This document shows positions 57,671 to 64,000 of a DNA stretch of 64,000 nt, piece by piece. A program made the translations under genes and the position numbers. Position 1 is the first letter of the stretch. Every line of letters starts with the position of its first letter. The notes beneath the pieces were generated by a model, which was not told the DNA's origin, did no database searches, and worked only from the letters and a program-made list of their open reading frames with translations. Location of the stretch: NCBI RefSeq assembly GCF_002575655.3, contig NC_053037.3:319265294-319329293 (forward strand), in the 5' to 3' direction. Origin of the DNA: Aegilops tauschii subsp. strangulata. Taxonomy: Eukaryota > Streptophyta > Magnoliopsida > Poales > Poaceae.

Positions 57671-59770
57671 TCAGTCTGAATCGTAATTCCCCACAGTGTG
57701 ATCTTCTTCTTCATCCTCAATGTCCTCGAACGTTGGCTTCTTATTGATCAACTCTCGTATGTCCACAACCCGATAGGCAATCTTTTTGCCAGCGTCATTG
57801 ACATGATGGTTCTCAAAGATATTAGGAACATATGTGGAATCTTCTACATCAGGAGCAGTGTAAGCATCATCTTGTTGTGCAACTTCATTAAACGAATTCC
57901 TCTGCTCAAACCTTTGCAATACTCTCCAGTCATCGCTACGTGCAAATGTGTCTTCCAAGAAAAATATATGTGTTGCTTTATTTGCCAAAATAAAAGGCTC
58001 GTAGGTCTGGTACACCGCCTTGACATTGATGGATTTGAAATAATCATCAGCTCTGGGTTTTGCAATCCTGGAAAACAGGTTATGCCAACGACAGCACAAC
58101 AGAACCACACACCGATGAACCTCGAAACTGGAGATATACTGCAACTGAACAATGTCTGGTATGTTAGCATACATTTCAGTTGTCACTTCGCCGTACTTAT
58201 CCATGCTCATGATGGCACTGTTTTGTGTCTTCCTGCCTTCGTCACGTGCAAGGGTGTTGTAGCGCACATCTCCAACAAGGCAAGATTCATAATGTCTTAG
58301 CCGAGTATCAGGACCCATTGCTAGTGCATAAAAGGCATCATCAACTGCCTGCCCATCCTCCCACATCTTCTTAACCTATGGTTAGAAAATAGACAAGCTG
58401 ATCATCTTATGTACTCAATATATTAAAAACTGACAGTGCAATTCAAAAGCTTACATGGCTCTTGAACCATTTCGCAAATCCTGCCATAACCAGTTTGTCA
58501 ATGTTTCTTGGATTTTGCGGCAGTAACTCCTTTTTGTAGATGCTGCACAACATAGTGATCGCGTCAAACATCTAAATATATAAGAATGTGCTGCAAGTTT
58601 AGTAGATTACGATGTATAAGCTGTAGTACTTAGCACTTACTTGATATAAGGTAGTATCTTAGGACAGTTATTCAACACATACCAAACCATTTTGTCCAAA
58701 TCTTTAGGTTTGTCGTCTTGTCGACTCTTCCCTGTAACTTGAACAGAACAATCGTTGAGCCCGGGATTGTCTTCACCCACCTCTTTGCTAAGCTGATCAG
58801 CTATTTCAATGTATTTTGAGCAGAATGTAAATGCTTCTGTAGCAATGTAGGCCTCTGCAATGGAACCCTCGGGTCTAGCTCTATTCCTAACATAGCCCTT
58901 GAAAGTGCCTAGCCGCCTTTCAATAGGGTACATCCAGCCATACTGTACTGGACCTCTAAGTAGTGCCTCATCAGGTAGATGAATAGCCAAATGCACCATC
59001 ACATCAAAGAAGGCTGGAGGATATATCTTCTCAAGGTCGCATAGGATAGTTGGTATCTTGTCTCTAAGATGCTCCAAAGCATCTATCCTGATTTTTCTAT
59101 TGCAGAGTTCCCTGAAGAATTATCCCAACTCTGCAAATGCTCTATATAAGTCAGGCGGCCCAATCCTCTAAGGATAACAAGTAAAACCCTTTGAAGTAGG
59201 ACGTGGCAGTCATGAGTTTTCAACCCTTGTACCTTGTTTCCATTTGCACTGACTCTCTTTCAGGGTTGGAAGCAAATCCATGTGGGAATCTCACACGTGC
59301 CAGGACCTTGCATAATTCTTTTATTTTTCCTTGTCCAAGACGTACACAGCTGGTGCCATATCCCGTGGTTTACCTTCATTTTCCACTAGCAAATCCTTTC
59401 TGATACCCAGGTGTGTCGAATCAATCCTAGATTTTAAGGTATCTTTCGTCTTGCCTTCAATATTAAGAAGTGTGCCCATAATGCTGTCACATATATTTTT
59501 CTCGATGTGCATCACATCAAGATTATGCCGTAGATCCAAATCTTTCCAATACTCCAAGTCCCACAAAGTGGACCTGCGGGTCGCCTCCTTTTCCCGCTAC
59601 CATTATCAGGATTGTTTCCTAGTGTAATATGCGTGACCTTCTCTAATTCCACTTGCAACTCATCGTCAGTGAGCCTCTTTGGTGCATCACGGTTTTCATG
59701 CTTTGCGTTGAACATATATCTTCAGTATTTTGTAGGACACGACTTGTCCTTGGCAAGGAAACGACGGTGT
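57671..59770 (-). pseudogene. CACTA (En/Spm-type) transposase, decayed
   Basis: From right to left: HRRFLAKDKSCP and FNAKHENRDAPKRLTDDEL (59720-59640), a frameshift near 59580, the TNP2 catalytic-region motif LDVMHIEKNICDSIMGTLLNI (about 59490-59530), LKTHDCHVLLQRVLLV (about 59200), a DUF4218-like part (59077-58637: PAFFDVMVHLAIHLPDEALL, GPVQYGWMYPIERRLGTFKG), a middle exon (58571-58455: LPQNPRNIDKLVMAGFAKWF) and the C-terminal part (58375-57671). The 79-bp intron 58376-58454 (CAT|GTAAGC...ATAG|GTT) keeps phase; the joint near 58572-58640 does not fit simply. A TGA at the usual CPTKYW site and the frameshift make it inactive, although the C-terminal half looks well kept. The enzyme cuts CACTA ends and leaves 3-bp duplications. 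Confidence 0.85.
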
Positions 59771-59776
59771 CCAATG

Positions 59777-59935
59777 TGTAGGGGAACGTAGCAGAAATTC
59801 AAAATTTTCTACGCATCACCAAGATCAATCTATGGAATAACTAGCAACGAGAGAGAGGGGAGTGCATCTTCATACCCTTGAAGATCGTGATGCGGAAGCG
59901 TTGCAAGAACGCGGTCGGTGGAGTCGTACACGAAG
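59777..59935. repeat. LTR-end fragment interrupting the transposase
   Basis: Starts TGTAGGGGAACGTAGC and contains AAATTTTCTACGCATCACCAAG-like wording with GAAGCGTTGCAAGAACGCGG, a common Triticeae LTR start. It breaks the transposase frame and is itself broken at 59936 by the next element. Family and orientation not determined. Confidence 0.5.
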
Positions 59936-60470
59936 TGTCGTGGTATTCTCACGGGGGGCTTGCGAGTCGGCAGATGCCACAAGGGCTTAGTGTGAGGGTA
60001 AGACTGCTGCTGATAGGCCCGGGAGCAGGTATGCATGTAGCACGCGCTAGTTTACCCAGGTTCGGGGCTCTCCGGAGAGATAATACCCCTACTCATGCAT
60101 GTCTGAGTATATATATCTGGGGTGTACATCGGGCAGTACAAAGTGCTCCTGGAGCTGTATCTGGGATCAGTGCCACGGGCATCTGACTCTATATATGTGT
60201 ATGGCCGGAGTGAGCATGCATGCTCTTGTGGCCAGGCATGGCCGTGGTGGAGTGTGTGGCCGTGGGAGTCCATCCCCTGGATGGATGGATGTGTGCCTTT
60301 ATATAGGCATGGCTAGCTTACTTCCTAAGCTATGTAGTGGCATGGACAAGTGGGCATGGGGGCATGGTGTGGGTGTCATGCTTGTCTCCTGGGTCACTTC
60401 ACGAATAGTGCCCAGGGACAAGTGACACTGTACATGATGGCGTCGCGGTACAGCTGTCTCGTCCGCGGTA
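59936..60470 (-). repeat. 3' LTR (left), minimum extent
   Basis: 535 bp matching 63463-64000. The LTR continues rightwards but its inner end cannot be fixed because the sister copy leaves the window. TATATATATCTGG (about 60108) and TTTATATAGG (about 60298) are included. Confidence 0.75.
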
Positions 60471-63445
60471 TGGCCGTCTCGTCGGGGTCTTGTAGGTGTC
60501 GGGTCGAGCTGCAGTCGGCAGCCGGCAGCCGACCGTGTGGAGCAGTCGGACGGGGAGCCAGCCGGAGCGGCCAGGCAGTCGGACTAAGGGGCTTTGCTAG
60601 CCCCGATGTCTTGAATTATTGTCTCGCCGTCTTCGGGCTACCCGTGGTCAATTACTCCGTCAGTAGCCTCCAAGCCTCCGGGCAACTTGGCAAAGTTGGG
60701 CGGAGGTTTTTTGGCGGGTGTTGATGTAGAAAATGTCGATGACGGCCGGCTGCAGGCCGCAGCCGTCGTAGCTTGCTTCGGGCAGGGGCGCGCCAGCGCA
60801 CCCGCTGGGTGTAGCCTCCGAGCCTCCGGGCAACTTGGAAAAGTCGGGCGGAGGCTTTTCGCGGTTGTTGGTGCAGACGATGGTGTCGTGGGTGACGGGC
60901 GCAGACACGAAGTCGCGGGATCCGCCGACTGATGGTGTCGGGCGCGGACGCGGGGGTCCGCCGACTGATGCTGTTGCTGACAGCCGGCTACGGGCTGCAG
61001 CCGGCGCGTCTTGCTTCCAGTGGGGGCGCTCCAGCTCACCCACTGGGTGTAGCCTCCGAGCCTCTGAGCCTCCGAGCGAGGAGGGGGGTTCCCCATGAAA
61101 ATGATCATGCAAAAGACAGAGTTAGTCCACGCAGATATATCAAATGTTTGCTTTTAGCACTGCAAGTTTTATGCGGAGGGTGCCGACTCGGTTTCGTCCG
61201 AGCCCCCTTCAATCTCTTTCATGTTCCCTCCGCTCTTTGGCTTGTGCTCTCGCTTGCCGGACAGCCGCTCTGCGGTCTGTGGCTGAGAGTGGGCCGCGGA
61301 GTGGAGTGTACAATACTCAGACTCTGGGAGCGAATTTAACCGAGCAGATACTCATAAAGGAAGCGACCGGGTCACCCGAACCGTTTTTCTTCCCGGACGT
61401 TTTTCACGTGGGTGGCCTCCAGCGTTTGCTCTCGCTAGCCGAACAGCCGCTCTGCAGTCTGTGGCTGAGAGTGAGCCTTTGGTACCGCGCACGCTACTAA
61501 GCCGTCTGCGGGAACGAACGTCTCAGGCCAAGCGGCCAGCCTCCGGGCCAACTCTGGCTGGCGCCGGGGCGAACAGTGGTGCAACTGTAAGAAAAGCGGA
61601 GGTGGTCCCCGAGCGTCGCTCAGGGTTATCTGTATTTGCGTGGTGCAAAAAATATGCGGGTGAGGAGCTCACATTGCTTTCGCCGCAGACGGGGGTTGAC
61701 GAAGATAGCCGTCGCGCCCGCTGGGTGTAGTCTTCGAGCCTCCGGGTGCTCGAAGGGGGTCCCGGCCGGTCAGGCTCGACCGGCCAGGCGGCGGAGCCGG
61801 CCTGGAGCAGCCGGACACTTCTTTCTGCTTTTTTTTACAAGCCAACTTGACTTTTCTTCACTGGCAGCCGGCCACTTTATTTTTTAGTCCTACCCGGACT
61901 TGGGCAGCCGACCCGCTTCTTTTCTCTAGCACTCGGCCTCTTTCTTTTTCCAGTCGGTTACAAGGCAGTCGGCCACTTTTTTTACCACCCGGCCACTCTT
62001 TCTCAGCCGGCAGCTCATTCTTTTGCTTCGAGCAGCTGGCCCCGTTGACTTTTCTAGCCGAACCTTCGGCAGTCAGCCCTTTCCTTTCTTTCTCTCTTTC
62101 TATCCCCCGTACTAGCAGCTGGCTTCCTCTAATCCACGTGGGCAGCCGGCCCACCCCCTCGCAGCATCCGGCAGGAGAAAGTGTGAGGCGCAGCCGGCCG
62201 TGGAACGCAGAGGGCAAGGTGGGGCGGCGACGGCAGCACCCGGTGGGGCGGCCAGGGAGGCGGCCGGGGCAGCAGCAGGTGCGGGCGGAGCAGCCGGCCG
62301 GGGTGGCGGGCACAGGAGGCGGCCATGGGGAGGCGCGGATTGGCGCCGCGGGTGCTTGGAGCCGGCAGGGGCGCGAGACGACCCGGCAGGCGGAGCAGAC
62401 GGAGTCGGCCGACGAGCGGGGCCAAGCGCACGGGGGCGACGAGCGGCCGTGGAGGGGCGCGCGGGCGCGGACAGCCAGGGCTCCCGCCGGGAACAGCCGG
62501 AGGCCGGAAAACCCGGCATGCGGGCGCGGCGACCCGGGACCGGCGCAGCACAGGCGGAGCTGGCGGGCGGCCGAGGCGGCCAGCCGGCTGCATGGAGACG
62601 CGGCGCGAGCGGCCATCAGGAGGAGCGGGGTAAGAGCTGCGGCCGGCGCAGCCAAGTACGAACGGGGCGCCGCGGGAGCCGGCCGAGCCACGTGGGAGGC
62701 GGGTCAACGGCGGGGGCCCGGAGCAGAGATGGAGAGGCGCAGCCGGCGGGGCTTGCGGGGCGCCGAACTGGAGCCGGCCTGGGCCAGCGGCGCGGCGCAC
62801 GCGATGCTGGGTGGGGCAGCGGAGGCGGTGAGTGCAACTGTGGTGTTCGCGGCGCAGCGCCCGCAGGTGGTTCCCGCAGCAGTCTGTCGCAGTGGAGGAG
62901 CAGACGCGCGGCCGCGAGCGGAGCAGAGCGCTGCATTGCGGTCGAACCAGAGTATGGGATGTATTCGAGTAGCATCTGACTAATGTATAGCCATTATCTG
63001 ACTACTAGTATCTGCGTAAGAGATGGCCATTGTCTGGCTTGGGTATGGCCATGGTTTGATCATGGTATGACTTACATCTGCCAGCTAGTATCGATGATAT
63101 ATGGAGTGGCAAACGCGCGCTTCGGCCGGAGCAAGGCACAATGCGGAGGGGAGCAGACGCGAGCGACGCGGCATGGCGCGCGCACGGATGCGGCCGGCCG
63201 AAGCGAGGCACCACGCGCGGCGCGTGCGCGGACGGACGATCGGCGTTGCAATAGTGATGATGACGAAGGCGGCGAGGCCGACGACGAGGACGCGCCGTCC
63301 CGCGCGGCCGCTCCGGGGGCGGGTCGAAGTCGAGCCCCCGAGCGCTACCGGAGAGACGACGCGACGCAGCGGCGGTGATGGCGAAGATGGTCCCGCCTGG
63401 ACTGCGAAACCAGCAGCAGCGTGGTAGCATAGTAGTAGTACCACA
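60471..63445. repeat. GC-rich, motif-repetitive LTR remainder and interior
   Basis: Rich in GCAGCCGGC and CAGTCGG words (about 13 between 61740 and 62210). TAGCCTCC(A/G)AGCCTCCGGGCAACTTGG occurs at 60662 and 60809, and the variant GTGTAGCCTCCGAGCCTC at about 61048; GTCTGTGGCTGAGAGTG recurs at about 61278 and 61458. No coding sequence is supported. Confidence 0.5.
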
Positions 63446-63461
63446 CCACGGTGGGCGCCAA
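63446..63461 (-). other. Primer-binding site of the last element
   Basis: Minus strand TTGGCGCCCACCGTGG, one base from the LTR at 63463. This wording is a familiar primer site in Triticeae LTR elements; the tRNA is not assigned. Confidence 0.6.
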
Positions 63462-63462
63462 C

Positions 63463-64000
63463 TGTCGTGGTATTCTCACGGGGGGCTTGCGAGTCGACAG
63501 ATGCCACAAGGGCTTAGTGTGAGGGTAAGACTGCTGCTGATAGGCCCGGGAGCAGGTATGCGTGTAGCACGCGCTAGTTTACCCAGGTTCGGGGCTCTCC
63601 GGAGAGATAATACCCCTACTCCTGCATGTCTGAGTATATATATCTGGGGTGTACATCGGGCAGTACAAAGTGCTCCTGGAGCTGTATTTGGGATCAGTGC
63701 CACGGGCATCTGACTCTGTATATGTGTATGGCCGGAGTGAGCATGCATGCTCTTGTGGCCAGGCATGGCCGTGGTGGAGTGTGTGGCCGTGGGAGTCCAT
63801 CCCCTGGATGGATGGATGGGTGCCTTTATATAGGCATGGCTAGCTTACTTCCTAAGCTATGTAGTGGCATGGACAAGTGGGCATGGGGGCATGGTGTGGG
63901 TGTCATGCTTGTCTCCTGGGTCACTTCACGAATAGTGCCCAGGGACAAGTGACACTGTACATGATGGCGTCGCGGTACAGCTGTCTCGTCCGCGGTATGG
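63463..64000 (-). repeat. 5' LTR (right), cut by the window end
   Basis: Matches 59936-60470 nearly base for base, suggesting a fairly recent insertion. Confidence 0.75.

Larger units (their letters stand above)
52055..59776. mobile_element. CACTA-like DNA transposon B, inserted in the Copia pol
   Basis: The terminus CACTACAAAAAAAATACAC (52055 onward) is followed by a 200-bp stretch matching end A in inverse orientation, then short-repeat arrays, about 700-bp units (to about 55990), a GRF zinc-finger gene and a minus-strand CACTA transposase. The transposase supports the class assignment. The far end is not visible because further LTR elements are inserted from 59777. That the terminus, GRF gene and transposase belong to one element is inference from their order. 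Confidence 0.65.
59936..64000 (-). mobile_element. GC-rich non-coding LTR retrotransposon, running off the window
   Basis: The sequence from TGTCGTGGTATTCTCACGGG (59936) recurs from 63463 with few changes to the window end, a spacing of 3527 bp. The minus-strand primer site next to the right copy makes 63463 onward the 5' LTR and 59936 onward the 3' LTR. Between them I find no gag or pol motif; frames up to 378 codons are GC-rich noise. Likely a small non-autonomous element, or an internally deleted one. Confidence 0.75.

Noticed and set aside
57698..58300. 200-codon plus-strand frame
   Set aside because: Antisense shadow of the transposase C-terminal exon.
61847..62983. 378-codon open frame
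   Set aside because: Very GC-rich, open in several frames on both strands, Ala/Arg/Gly/Pro-biased, and located inside an LTR element with no recognisable domain.

Overview
The window looks like intergenic DNA from a grass of the wheat/barley tribe (Triticeae). About 85% of it is nested transposable elements. It also holds a few genes or gene remnants with plant introns, and Stowaway and Tourist MITE pieces. All calls come from reading the sequence; family names of repeats are tentative because no search was run.

Layout. (1) 1-14454: an 11.8-kb non-autonomous LTR retrotransposon (111-11955; LTRs about 3.8 kb, target duplication TCTCG) sits inside the leader of an older LTR, whose remains are 1-110 and 11956-14454. 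(2) 14455-22900: the only sizeable non-retroelement stretch. It has a SINA-type ubiquitin ligase gene with an in-frame stop in its RING finger, a small ORF behind a TATA box, several generations of direct and inverted duplication, MITE pieces, and a transcribed-looking region with a motif present four times. (3) 22929-34759: the end of a CACTA-like DNA transposon built of about 760-bp tandem units, split by a 7.5-kb minus-strand LTR element (23099-30637, target duplication CTACC). (4) 34760-46877: an LTR fragment split by a Copia solo LTR (35005-36648), a minus-strand Gypsy element with gag and protease only (37265-45622) whose two flanks do not match, and a plus-strand Gypsy gag fragment. (5) 46878-52054: the 3' half of a minus-strand Copia element (LTR, RNase H, reverse transcriptase). 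(6) 52055-59776: a second CACTA-like element in inverted orientation to the first, inserted in the Copia pol. It has a clear CACTA terminus, subterminal repeats, a two-exon GRF zinc-finger gene and a convergent decayed CACTA transposase gene. (7) 59777-64000: an LTR fragment interrupting the transposase, itself interrupted by a GC-rich non-coding LTR element whose second LTR runs off the window.

The genes do not form one pathway. The story is of successive insertions, recombination and decay. The points most worth following are the GRF/membrane protein gene that appears to travel with a CACTA transposase, the two-level repeat architecture of the CACTA ends, the small hairpin-rich inverted duplication beside the SINA gene, and the palindrome arrays in the Copia LTRs.
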